In this document: one piece after another, positions 54,844 through 63,771 of the stretch
Layout of the letters: each line of letters starts with the position of its first letter
How positions within the stretch are numbered: position 1 is the first letter of the stretch
Origin: Bog-756 sp963734395
GTDB taxonomy: Bacteria > Actinomycetota > Acidimicrobiia > Acidimicrobiales > RAAP-2
DNA length: 64,000 nucleotides
NCBI GenBank assembly: GCA_963734395.1
Contig: CAVTGY010000003.1
Span: 248,001-312,000 of the forward strand
Direction of reading: 5' to 3'
Translations under genes and position numbers: made by a program
The notes under the pieces: generated by a model
The model's database searches: none
Told to the model about the DNA's origin: nothing
The model's input: the letters and a program-made list of their open reading frames with translations, nothing else

Positions 54844-56214
54844 GTGACGGTGAGTGAGACACGGAGCGCCCTGCGGAGTCTGCAGCATGCGCTGAGGACC
54901 CGACTCGGTCAGATCATCGGGTACGGCGAGCTTCTGGAAGAAGATCTTCGCGATCGCGCGATCATCGATCTCCTGCCTGACGTCAAGCGCATCGTTGACG
55001 CGGCGCACGAGCTGCTCCACGATTTCGACGGACCACTTTTTGCGGGCGAGGCCGAACCGGCGCCGTTGAAGTCTGAGCAAACCACAGGGGAGGATGCGGT
55101 CCGGCCTGCCGACGGGGACCGGTCCGGCCGCATCCTTGTGATCGATGACGAGGAGTCGAACCGTTCTCTTTTGCGCCGACGGCTCATCGGACAGGGTTAT
55201 TCGGTGTCGGAGGCCAGCAGCGGGGCTGGTGCGCTCAGGATGATCGAAGACGAGTCCTTTGATGTGCTGTTACTCGATTTCATGATGCCGGAAATGGACG
55301 GCCTCGAGACCCTTGATGCGATCCGCAAGAGGTACTCGATCTCTGAGCTCCCGGTGGTCATGGCGACCGCTCGTACCGATCGTGAAGATGTTGTACGGGC
55401 TTTGAATCATGGGGCGAACGACTACGTCGGCAAGCCATTCGACTTCAGCATCGTCATTGCCCGCGTCCAGACACAACTCGCACTACGAACAGCCGGTCGT
55501 GAGATCGAATCCCTGTTGCACCAAGTCGAAATCCGCAACGCATTCCTGCGCCAAACGCTCGGCCGGTACCTCTCCGACGATGTCGCCGCCAGCCTTCTCG
55601 ATCGCGACGATGGACTGGAGATCGCGGGTGAGCGTAGGCGGGTAACCGTGTTGATGACCGACCTACGCGGATTCACCTCTCTCACCGAACGCCTGCAACC
55701 GCGCCAGATCATCGCGACCCTGAATGAGTACCTGGGGGCAATGACGGGAGTAATCGATGATCATCAGGGGACGGTCGACGAGTTCATCGGCGACGGGATC
55801 CTTGCTCTGTTCGGTGCATTTGGACAACGTGAGGATGACGCCCAGCGGGGCATCGCCTGTGCAGTCGCCATGCAAACCGCGCTCCGTGATCTCAATGATC
55901 GCAACCGGCAACGCGCAATGCCGGAAGTGGCGATGGGCATCGGAATCGCCACTGGTGATGTCGTCGTCGGCAACATCGGCTCGGAGAAGCGCTCGAAGTT
56001 CACGGCGATCGGGAGTGCGGTCAACCTTGCGGCGCGCCTTGAGGGCCGTGCGGGAGGCGGCGAGATCCTGATCTCGCCCCAAACCTACGAGGACGTCCAG
56101 AAGCTGGTCGATGTCGAAGAGCTGCGCGAACTGGTCCTCAAGGGTTTTGACGGCGTCGTTGAAGCCCGCAGTGTCTCTGGCATTCGCAAGGCACACGGGC
56201 TCTCTTCAACATGA
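54844..56214 (+). CDS. Receiver - nucleotide cyclase with N-terminal H-box (class IIIb-like)
   Basis: 456 residues from GTG 54844. Residues 1-35 (LQHALRTRLGQIIGYGELLEED) closely match the HisKA H-box of the neighbouring kinase, with His 15 in register, but no ATPase domain follows. Receiver domain 96-215: Asp 101/102, phospho-acceptor Asp 145 (LLLDFMMPEMDG), Lys 197 (VGKPFD). Cyclase domain 262-440: metal Asp 273 and Asp 317, Thr 387 where class IIIb enzymes have Thr, Asn 394 and Arg 398; but Glu 313 replaces the base-selecting Lys. Divergent from the kinase/receiver operon, so probably its output. A 15-codon upstream frame (54810-54857) overlaps the start. Confidence 0.88.
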   Translation: MTVSETRSALRSLQHALRTRLGQIIGYGELLEEDLRDRAIIDLLPDVKRIVDAAHELLHDFDGPLFAGEAEPAPLKSEQTTGEDAVRPADGDRSGRILVIDDEESNRSLLRRRLIGQGYSVSEASSGAGALRMIEDESFDVLLLDFMMPEMDGLETLDAIRKRYSISELPVVMATARTDREDVVRALNHGANDYVGKPFDFSIVIARVQTQLALRTAGREIESLLHQVEIRNAFLRQTLGRYLSDDVAASLLDRDDGLEIAGERRRVTVLMTDLRGFTSLTERLQPRQIIATLNEYLGAMTGVIDDHQGTVDEFIGDGILALFGAFGQREDDAQRGIACAVAMQTALRDLNDRNRQRAMPEVAMGIGIATGDVVVGNIGSEKRSKFTAIGSAVNLAARLEGRAGGGEILISPQTYEDVQKLVDVEELRELVLKGFDGVVEARSVSGIRKAHGLSST

Positions 56215-56367
56215 TGCCTGACCTGCGAGTTCCACAGAAGTCGACCCGGACGGCAGCCGATGGTCGACTGAACCGGACAGGGCCCATTTCGGGCACCGAC
56301 CAGGGTGGCGACTTGTCCGGCATGCCCCGACCGGCTGTCCTTTGCGCCTCGGGACTACTATGGGCTC

Positions 56368-57540
56368 ATGCGGGGGAAAAGAGCGCGCGTCGTCGCGACA
56401 CTGGTGGCACTGGCCGCGGCATTGGTGACCAGTAGGGCGGTGGCCGGTGCCAGCGCGACGGCCAGCACGCCGACAGTGACCCAGATCGTCCTGCAGGCGC
56501 CCACGGCCTACAAGCCGAAGGCGCCGCCGGGCGGAGGCACCGATGACTACCACTGCACGCTGCTCAACCCCCATCTGAAGAAGAACGCCTTCATCACCTC
56601 GATCAATTTCCAGCCCAACAGCCCTGAGGTCCACCACGAGATCACCTACGCGGTTCCTCCCGATCTGGCGTCCGAGGCGGAGGCCCAGAACGCGGGCGGC
56701 AAAGGGTGGACGTGTTTCGGCGAGTCCGGGCTCTCGGGAGCCAGTGCGGTTACCTCATTGAACGGTGGAACCCCGTGGTTGACCGCCTGGGGTCCCGGCC
56801 ACGACATCTCGAAGGAACCGGCCGGCACCGGCGCGCCCATGCCTGCCGGAAGCCTGGTCATCGTGCAGGAGCACTACAACCTGCTGGTGGGGGACAAGCC
56901 GGTCCGCTCCAAGCTGACGCTCAACACCGTACCGGCGACAACTCCCCTGCGCCCCCTGCGCCTCGACCTGGCTGCCGCCCCGCCGGATGTTCCCTGTGCG
57001 CCCGGGGTCACCGGACCGATGTGCAGCCGCGCCGCCGAAATGGCGAGCGTGGGTCAACGCTTCGGGACCGACCAGGAGTTACTGGTCGACGGGCTCGAGG
57101 CAATCTGTGGACGCAATCCAAGTGACCCGCCGGTCGGGGACACCACGACCTGCACCTGGCCCATTCGAGGCCAGGGAAACATCGTGGAGCTGGCTCCGCA
57201 CATGCACCTGCTCGGCGTGGGCATGAAGTTCGTCCTCAATCCGGGCACGCCGACTCAGAAGACGTTGCTCGACGTGACGGACTACGACTTCCATTACCAG
57301 CGGGGCTACGACTTGGCCAAGCCGGTGCCGGTGGGTCGGGGCGACACCATCGGCATCACCTGTACCTACGATCCCAGAGAGCAAGAAGAGCTCCCTATCT
57401 TGCGCAAAGTGCCCCCTCACTTCGTCACCTGGGGAGACGGGTCGACAGATGAGATGTGCCTTGGTTTGATCTTCATGACACCACCAGCCGGCGAATCCGA
57501 GTCGACGGCGCTGGCTCACGCTTTCCCGTCCAACGTCTGA
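56368..57540 (+). CDS. Secreted copper type II ascorbate-dependent monooxygenase-like protein
   Basis: 390 residues from ATG 56368, which opens a signal peptide (MRGKRARVVATLVALAAALVTSRAVA). Metal-ligand motifs of the PHM/DBH family appear in order: HH (89-90, EVHHEITY), His 169 (VQEHYNLL) for the CuH site; HMH (278-280, ELAPHMHLLG) and Met 363 (STDEMCLGLIF) for the CuM site. DYDFHYQRGYDL matches the family's tryptophan-region loop. Several cysteines may pair. Such enzymes hydroxylate aliphatic or benzylic C-H with O2 and ascorbate; the bacterial substrate is unknown. Confidence 0.8.
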   Translation: MRGKRARVVATLVALAAALVTSRAVAGASATASTPTVTQIVLQAPTAYKPKAPPGGGTDDYHCTLLNPHLKKNAFITSINFQPNSPEVHHEITYAVPPDLASEAEAQNAGGKGWTCFGESGLSGASAVTSLNGGTPWLTAWGPGHDISKEPAGTGAPMPAGSLVIVQEHYNLLVGDKPVRSKLTLNTVPATTPLRPLRLDLAAAPPDVPCAPGVTGPMCSRAAEMASVGQRFGTDQELLVDGLEAICGRNPSDPPVGDTTTCTWPIRGQGNIVELAPHMHLLGVGMKFVLNPGTPTQKTLLDVTDYDFHYQRGYDLAKPVPVGRGDTIGITCTYDPREQEELPILRKVPPHFVTWGDGSTDEMCLGLIFMTPPAGESESTALAHAFPSNV

Positions 57541-57634
57541 GCGGCCCCGAAGTTGGTGAATGGGTAATCACACCCGTGTAATCGTCACACCCCGGCTGCA
57601 CCCTGATTCCGAACCAATAATCGGAAGGAATCAG

Positions 57635-58534
57635 ATGACCAAGGTGCTCGATTTGGATTTGAAGGTGGGCGATGGAGTGGCAGTTGGAGGACTCAGGGTC
57701 TTCCCGCTGACCGGTCAGAACCCGGGTGGACCTCCCTACCTGACCGGACCCGAAGCCTGCGCGGAGGGACTCATCGAGGTGAACGAACTCGACCCACCGC
57801 GGGTGCCGTTCCTAGCGGTGACCAATCTGGCAGAAGTGCCGATCCTGCTCGTCGAGGGGGAGATGCTCATCGGCGGGGACCAGAACCGAACCATGAACGT
57901 GACGGTCCTGTGCCCACCGCGAGCACTCATGCATGTGCCTGTCTCCTGTGTCGAAGCCGGTCGGTGGGGAGCGAGACGGGCGGTGTCCGCCTCGAGGAGG
58001 CACGCACCCGGATCGCTCCGGGCGGCCAAGACGGCAAGTCTGGAGCCGAGGACGAGTGACGATTCGAGTCGGCGATCCGATCAGGGTCGGGTGTGGGATG
58101 AGGTCGACCGCCAATCGATTGCTCACGGCGTCAACTCGGAAACTTCAGCCCTGGAGGACGTCCAGCTGGAGGTCGAGGCCCGCCTGTCCGACGAGCTCGA
58201 TCGGATCGAACCGCTGCCTGATCAGGTCGGTGTCGTATGCATGATCGGAGACCGGGTGGCGGGGTTGGATCTCTTCGACAAGCCCACAACACTCGGGAAG
58301 TACCTGCGCGGGATCATCGCCGGCCATGTCCTCGACGCGCCGTCGTCGAACTGGAACTCGGATTCGATCCGGGTCATCGAACGCTTCCTCGGTCAGATCG
58401 ACTCGGCGGGACGGGACAGCGGGCGAGGCGTGGGCCTCGGAGAGGAGATCTTCCTGCACGGAGACGTGGCCGGGGTAGGTCTCACCTACGAGGAACGCCT
58501 GATTCATCTGGCCGCTTTTGCAACGCCGGCATGA
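57635..58534 (+). CDS. ARPP-1 (DUF6569) domain protein
   Basis: 299 residues from ATG 57635 with GGAAGGA upstream; the frame is open to 57560. The diagnostic blocks are LLVEGEMLIGGDQNRTMNVTV (71-91) and VPVSCVEAGRWGARR (101-115): Glu 74/76, Gln 83, Asn 84, Arg 85, Cys 105, Glu 107, Arg 110, Trp 111. ARPP-1 is named from its genomic link to ADP-ribosylglycohydrolases and phosphatases; no activity has been shown that I know of. Stop overlaps the metallophosphatase start (ATGA), so the two are coupled. Confidence 0.82.
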   Translation: MTKVLDLDLKVGDGVAVGGLRVFPLTGQNPGGPPYLTGPEACAEGLIEVNELDPPRVPFLAVTNLAEVPILLVEGEMLIGGDQNRTMNVTVLCPPRALMHVPVSCVEAGRWGARRAVSASRRHAPGSLRAAKTASLEPRTSDDSSRRSDQGRVWDEVDRQSIAHGVNSETSALEDVQLEVEARLSDELDRIEPLPDQVGVVCMIGDRVAGLDLFDKPTTLGKYLRGIIAGHVLDAPSSNWNSDSIRVIERFLGQIDSAGRDSGRGVGLGEEIFLHGDVAGVGLTYEERLIHLAAFATPA

Positions 58535-59553
58535 ACCATCGCCATGGGAGACTGACCTTCGTGAGAGGTTTCGATGTCATCGGTGACGTCCACGGCTTTG
58601 CTGACAAGCTCGAGGGTCTCCTTCAGGAGCTCGGTTACGAGGAGCGAGACAGGGCCTACCGGTATGCGGGATCCGGGGAGGAGCGCCAGGTCATCTTCGT
58701 CGGCGACCTCGTGGACCGCGGTACCCAGCAGATCAAGACCCTCGAGATCGTGCGCGCCATGGTCGACGCCGGCAGTGCCCAGACGGTGATGGGAAACCAC
58801 GAGTTCAACGCCATCTCGTTTGCCACGCCCGACCCGGAGAAACCCGGGGAGTTCATGCGGCCACACAACAAGAAGAACCGGATGCAGCACAAGGAGTTCA
58901 CCACGCAGATCCCGGTCAATACCCGCTTGTATGCCTACTGGATCAGGTGGTTCACGACGCTCCCGCTCTGGCTCGATCTCGGCGGGATCCGAGTCGTCCA
59001 CGCCTGCTGGAACAGAGGCCAGATCGACAAGGTCAAGGAGTGGGTGCCGCCCGGAACCCCGATGAGCAGCGAGTTCGTTGTTCGGGCCAACCGCAAAGGG
59101 CGCCCGGAACACAGGGCAATCGAGGTGCTGCTCAAAGGTCCCGAGCTGAGTCTCGCCAAGCACGGGCAGCCGGGCTTCCGGGACAAAGGTGACCACGTTC
59201 GAAACGAAGCACGCATCCGCTGGTGGCACGCCGAGGGGAGAACTCTCCGTGAGCTGGCCGAAATCCCACCGGATGCGAAGACCGAACGCGGTGGCGAGTA
59301 CCCACCGCTCCCCGATGACCCCTGTCCGGAAGAGGCGGTCTACGACTACCGCGACCCGATGCCTGTCTTTTACGGCCACTACTGGCGCAAGGGAGAGCCG
59401 ACCAAGGGAGAGGACTGGACCAGCAACACCGTTTGTGTGGACTTCAGTGCCGTAAAGGGTGGGCCTCTTGCGGCCTACCGGTGGAATGAAGGCGAAGAGA
59501 TCTCTTTCGAGCATTTCGCCGCCTACGAAGGCAACAAACAATTGGGCAAGTAG
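58531..59553 (+). CDS. Calcineurin-like metallophosphatase
   Basis: 340 residues from ATG 58531, which overlaps the ARPP-1 stop by ATGA; GTG 58561 is the alternative. Metal motifs: GDVHG (Asp 19, His 21), VGDLVDRG (Asp 59, Asp 62, Arg 63), GNHE (Asn 89, His 90), and later histidines in VVHACW and FYGHYW. The order and the DRG motif place it with the PP1/PrpE/Ap4A-hydrolase-like phosphatases. It is 3 bp from the nuclease-helicase gene, so the three genes form one operon. Confidence 0.9.
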   Translation: MNHRHGRLTFVRGFDVIGDVHGFADKLEGLLQELGYEERDRAYRYAGSGEERQVIFVGDLVDRGTQQIKTLEIVRAMVDAGSAQTVMGNHEFNAISFATPDPEKPGEFMRPHNKKNRMQHKEFTTQIPVNTRLYAYWIRWFTTLPLWLDLGGIRVVHACWNRGQIDKVKEWVPPGTPMSSEFVVRANRKGRPEHRAIEVLLKGPELSLAKHGQPGFRDKGDHVRNEARIRWWHAEGRTLRELAEIPPDAKTERGGEYPPLPDDPCPEEAVYDYRDPMPVFYGHYWRKGEPTKGEDWTSNTVCVDFSAVKGGPLAAYRWNEGEEISFEHFAAYEGNKQLGK

Positions 59554-59556
59554 ACG

Positions 59557-62500
59557 ATGGCAGATCGCCTGCTCACCCCTTCGAAGCTCACCGCGTGGCT
59601 GGACTGCGCGCACTTCCTGAACCTGAGGCACCAGGTCGACGTCGGCACCCTCACTATCGATCCGCCGGGATTCGGCTCGCTCGCGCACCTTCTGGTGGAG
59701 AAGGGCAATCAACACGAGGAAGACTGCCTGGCCGCCTATCGCAGCGAGGGACTCGACGTCTTCGAGGTTCCCGGCAGGGACCGCGGTGAGCCGTTCGCCG
59801 ACTGGGTGGACCGGATCGGCAACCCCCTTGACTCAGGCCATGACGCGCTCTATCAGATGCCATTCATCCATGAGGGGATCCGGGGGATCGCCGACTTCCT
59901 CGTATGGGTCGACGATCCCGACCCGGATTACTGCGTCTGGGAGCCGGTTGACGCCAAGCTGGCCCGCTCGGAGGCCAAGCCGGGTCATGTGCTTCAGCTC
60001 TGCTTCTACGCCGAGGCCCTCGAAGCCCTGACTGGCCACCCACCGAAGCACATCCACCTGTGGCTCGGCTCGGGTAAGACAGAGTCATTGCTCACCGAAG
60101 AGTTCCAGCCCTACTGGCGCCGGCTGCGTACGCAGCTGATCGCCCTGCTGGATGAGGACTCGGCGGACCGCGAGACGTCCCCCGAGCCCTGCGCCCACTG
60201 TGCCTTCTGCGAATTCCAAGAGACGTGCACGAAGGAATGGAGGGACAGCGATTCCCTGATCTACGTGGCGGGTATCCGGAGTGCCGAGCGAGCCAGTCTG
60301 GAAGCTGCCGGCGTGGATACGTTGGCCCAGCTCGCCGTCCAAGCGGGCCCAATCGACAGCCTCCCCTCTGAACGGCTCAGTCGTCTCGTTGAACAGGCAA
60401 CCCTGCAAGCTGAGGCTCGGGTCGAAGAGCAAGTGCCGCCCCCCGTAGCGATCATCGAACGTTCCGAAGACACCACCTGGGGGCGGGGCTTCGAACTCAT
60501 GCCCAAACCGGACGAGGGTGACGTCTTCTTGGATTTCGAGGGCGACCCGTTCTGGCGGGCCGACGTCGGTCTGTTCTTCCTTTTCGGTCTGATCGTCCGC
60601 TCCGATGAGGGCAACTGGGACTACCGGGCGTTCTGGGCCCACGACGAGGACGAGGAATCCGAGGCTACGCGCCATTTGATCGAGATCCTGAGCGAACGTC
60701 GTCAGACCTTCCCGGACATGCACGTCTACCACTACAACCACACAGAACGCTCTGCCCTCGAGCGGCTCACCGCAGAACACGGAGTGGGGGAGGCGGCATT
60801 GACCGCACTGATCGAGACCGGATTCTTCGTCGACCTTCTCCCAGTGGTCCGCAACTCCATGCAGGTCGGCACCGAGTCCTACGGGCTCAAGGACCTCGAG
60901 AGGGTCACCGGCTACGTCCGGGGTCACGACATCGACCAGGGATCGGCGGCGGTCGTCGAATACGAGCAGTACATGACCGACCACGACCAGGCCCACCTCG
61001 ATCGCATCGCCGCCTACAACGCCGACGATGTGCGCTCGACGTTGGCTCTGCGGGACTGGCTGGTCAGCCAGCGGCCGGAGAGTCTCGTGTGGCGCGCCGC
61101 TTGTTTGGAGACTGAGGAGGTCAACCCTGAGCTCAACGCCCAGGTGGAGGCCCTGCACACCTTCGGGCCGGAGACGCCCGAGCACCTCCTCGGCGACTTG
61201 CTCGGCTACTGGTGGCGGGAACTTCGCGCCCATACGGCCCAGCAGCTGGCCAGGACTCTGGCCGACACTCCGGTTCTCCTCGACGATCCGGAGGTGATCG
61301 TCGGACTCGAGTACGTGGGTCCGTTCAAGCGCATCAGCCAGAAAGGGAAGCCGCTCAAGTGGGATGGGGTCCGATTCCAGTTCGTCGACCAAGATGTCTC
61401 GGCCTTCGATGCCAGGCGCGCCGCCGGCGTGCTCTACTCCACGCCGGAGGGCCCCGTCGGATATGCCGACATCGATCACATCGACGCTGAATCTCGCGAG
61501 CTGGTGCTGGTCTGGAACCAACAGTCACAGGATCTGGGAATCCTCCCCTCGACGATCGTCATCAACGGTTGGGTGCGGGCGGGGCCAAAGGCTGAGGCCT
61601 TCGACGAGTTGGCGGCCAAGGTGCTCGATCCCGACGCCGACTCTCCGAACCGCGCTTCTCTGGCCCTTTTGCAACGGGAGCTCCCCCGGTTCGAATCAGG
61701 CCACGAGCCCGGCGGCGGCACCTTCGCTGACGATGTCGAATCCATCCTCGACTGGGCGCCGTACCTCGATCACAGCTATGTGGCCATCCAGGGGCCGCCG
61801 GGTACCGGAAAGACCTTCCGGGGTGCCCACATCGTCCATGAGTTGATCAACAGGGGCAGGCGGGTGGGCATCATGGCCATGAGCCACAACGCCATCGACA
61901 ACCTTCTGGCCGGAATCATCGGGGTCTTCGACGAGCAGGGCGACCTTGGCCAGCTCCGCTGCATCCGCAAGGACGATGAACCTGATGATGGTGGTCTGCC
62001 GGGGGTGGAGTACACGGATTCGATTCAGCGGTGTGCCAAGGACGAATACAACCTGGTGGCAGGCACCGCGTGGTTGTTTTCCAGCAAGTTCATAAAGGAG
62101 TCACCGGTTGATGTACTGATTATCGACGAGGCGGGCCAGCTGTCACTCGCCGATGCACTGGCCGCTTCTCGGTCGGCGTACAACCTCATCCTGTTGGGCG
62201 ATCCGCTGCAGCTTCCACAGGTGACCCAGGCGTCCCACCCCGGCGGAGGAGGCTTGAGCGTTCTCGAACACGTCATCGGCGGAGAGGGGACTATGCCTCC
62301 GGACCGTGGCGTCTTTCTCCGAGAGACCCGCCGGATGCACCCGGATGTCTGCCGGTTCATCTCGGATCAGATCTACGAGGGGCGTCTGGTCAGCCATCCG
62401 AGTTGTGCGACCCAGAACACAGAATTCGGCACCGGTCTGCGGTGGCTGGCCGCGGACCACGTCGATCGCTCCACCGAATCCGAGGAGGAAGCCGAGCTCG

Positions 62501-62922
62501 TCGTGGCCGAAATGGGCCGGCTGATCGGAAGCAGCTGGATCGACCAGCACGGGCACCGTGCTCCGCTCGGCGTCGGGGATTTCATGGTGGTGGCTCCATA
62601 CAACGATCAGGTTCACCTCCTGCGGGACCGCCTCGAAGCAGATCGCCGGACCCACGGTGTGAGCGTGGGAACGGTCGACAAGTTCCAGGGACGAGAAGCA
62701 CCTGTGGTCTTCTTCACCATGACCGCGTCCAGTGCCGAGGATGTGCCCCGGGGGTCGGAGTTCCTCTTCTCACGCAATCGCCTGAACGTGGCCATCAGCC
62801 GAGCACGTTGCCTCGCCTATCTGGTCTGTACCGAGCAGCTCTTGAACAGCCGCGCCCACGATGTGGAAGAGATGCGGCTGGTCTCGACATTGTGCGCGTT
62901 CGTTGAGTACTGCACTCGGTGA
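59557..62922 (+). CDS. TM0106-family Cas4/RecB-like nuclease - RNase H-like exonuclease - SF1 helicase
   Basis: 1,121 residues. Domain 1 (1-230): RecB/Cas4-like nuclease with Asp 113, the DxK pair Asp 132/Lys 134 and Gln 147, and a probable Fe-S cluster from Cys 17 plus CxxCxxCx5C (212, 215, 218, 224). Domain 2 (about 320-505): DEDD exonuclease of the YprB/RNase_H_2 type (LDFEGDPFW, YHYNHTERSAL, YGLKDLE, YNADDVRSTL). Domain 3 (about 700-1121): SF1 helicase with GPPGTGKT (about 747), DEAGQ (about 856) and the VDKFQGREAPVV and NVAISRA motifs, like Dna2/UPF1. A self-contained DNA/RNA processing machine, last in the ARPP-1 operon. Confidence 0.93.
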   Translation: MADRLLTPSKLTAWLDCAHFLNLRHQVDVGTLTIDPPGFGSLAHLLVEKGNQHEEDCLAAYRSEGLDVFEVPGRDRGEPFADWVDRIGNPLDSGHDALYQMPFIHEGIRGIADFLVWVDDPDPDYCVWEPVDAKLARSEAKPGHVLQLCFYAEALEALTGHPPKHIHLWLGSGKTESLLTEEFQPYWRRLRTQLIALLDEDSADRETSPEPCAHCAFCEFQETCTKEWRDSDSLIYVAGIRSAERASLEAAGVDTLAQLAVQAGPIDSLPSERLSRLVEQATLQAEARVEEQVPPPVAIIERSEDTTWGRGFELMPKPDEGDVFLDFEGDPFWRADVGLFFLFGLIVRSDEGNWDYRAFWAHDEDEESEATRHLIEILSERRQTFPDMHVYHYNHTERSALERLTAEHGVGEAALTALIETGFFVDLLPVVRNSMQVGTESYGLKDLERVTGYVRGHDIDQGSAAVVEYEQYMTDHDQAHLDRIAAYNADDVRSTLALRDWLVSQRPESLVWRAACLETEEVNPELNAQVEALHTFGPETPEHLLGDLLGYWWRELRAHTAQQLARTLADTPVLLDDPEVIVGLEYVGPFKRISQKGKPLKWDGVRFQFVDQDVSAFDARRAAGVLYSTPEGPVGYADIDHIDAESRELVLVWNQQSQDLGILPSTIVINGWVRAGPKAEAFDELAAKVLDPDADSPNRASLALLQRELPRFESGHEPGGGTFADDVESILDWAPYLDHSYVAIQGPPGTGKTFRGAHIVHELINRGRRVGIMAMSHNAIDNLLAGIIGVFDEQGDLGQLRCIRKDDEPDDGGLPGVEYTDSIQRCAKDEYNLVAGTAWLFSSKFIKESPVDVLIIDEAGQLSLADALAASRSAYNLILLGDPLQLPQVTQASHPGGGGLSVLEHVIGGEGTMPPDRGVFLRETRRMHPDVCRFISDQIYEGRLVSHPSCATQNTEFGTGLRWLAADHVDRSTESEEEAELVVAEMGRLIGSSWIDQHGHRAPLGVGDFMVVAPYNDQVHLLRDRLEADRRTHGVSVGTVDKFQGREAPVVFFTMTASSAEDVPRGSEFLFSRNRLNVAISRARCLAYLVCTEQLLNSRAHDVEEMRLVSTLCAFVEYCTR

Positions 62923-62968
62923 GCCCGACCGGCCTGGCGGCAGTCCACTACGAAGGTCGCCTGGGCGC

Positions 62969-63454
62969 TCAGGTCCCATCCTCGGCTGAAATCGGAGCCA
63001 GGATCACGAGGGGTATCTCACGAGCAGCGACTCGCTGATAGAGGTCGTATCCATAGGCAGCCGCCCGGACCTCATCCCACAGTTCGTCGCGCTCTGGGGA
63101 CTCTGCAACCCGCGCCCGCATCGGCAGCGTCTGTCCCTCGGCGGTGACCATGACTTCAGGGTTGGCCACAAGATTATGGAACCACTGTGGGTTTCGGCTA
63201 TCCCCGCCATTGGAGGCGACGATGACAATTCGATCGGGCTCGACGATGGGAGCCGTAAGCATCGTGACGCGGGGCTCACCACTTCGCCGGCCTACGGTGA
63301 CCAGCCGCACGACGGGCATGCCCAACACCCTGTTGAGGATACGGCCGTCCGTGGCCTCGAATGCGGCTCCGTGCATGGTCGACCAGAACTTGACGAATGC
63401 GTCTTTGGCATCATTTGCCAGGCGCGTCAGTTCCGAGTCGCCGGCGAACGTCAC
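62969..63454 (-). CDS. Nitroreductase/F420-type (Ddn-like) oxidoreductase
   Basis: 161 residues from GTG 63454, overlapping the previous stop by GTGA. The split beta-barrel of the DUF385/Ddn family is shown by VRLVTVGRRSGEPRVTML, VEPDRIVIVASNGGDSRNPQWFHNLVANPEVMV and a C-terminal LYQRVAAREIPLVILAP. In mycobacteria such proteins bind deazaflavin F420 and reduce quinones or nitro-compounds. Coupled to the small gene upstream. Confidence 0.88.
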   Translation of the reverse strand: MTFAGDSELTRLANDAKDAFVKFWSTMHGAAFEATDGRILNRVLGMPVVRLVTVGRRSGEPRVTMLTAPIVEPDRIVIVASNGGDSRNPQWFHNLVANPEVMVTAEGQTLPMRARVAESPERDELWDEVRAAAYGYDLYQRVAAREIPLVILAPISAEDGT

Positions 63455-63723
63455 CCGGTGTTCTCGCCCCCATCTCCTGGTCGACGATTGAGCCCGAACA
63501 GCGCGTCGAGGAACTGTGCGGACAGATAGGAGATCTGCACGAGGTCCCCCGCCTCCTCCGCCAGTGTCATCCAGACATCCTGGAGTGCACCGCGGCGGTC
63601 CTGTGCCGGACCTGTGCTGGATTGCTTGGCAAGACGATTGACCAGTGAGATGTTTGAGTCGACCATGTGGACCGCGGTATCGGTGATCCGACCCAGGATC
63701 GCGCTCGCTTCCGCTTCTGCCAT
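63451..63723 (-). CDS. Small helical protein of unknown function
   Basis: 90 residues, mostly helical (ASAILGRITDTAVHMVDSNISLVNRLAK; LAEEAGDLVQISYLSAQFLDALFG). No family recognised. It overlaps the F420-type oxidoreductase by GTGA, so the two are translated together and probably act together. Confidence 0.65.
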   Translation of the reverse strand: MAEAEASAILGRITDTAVHMVDSNISLVNRLAKQSSTGPAQDRRGALQDVWMTLAEEAGDLVQISYLSAQFLDALFGLNRRPGDGGENTG

Positions 63724-63771
63724 GCGATGCAGAATATACCGCCCGTTATCCGGGCACGATCGACGCGGGTG

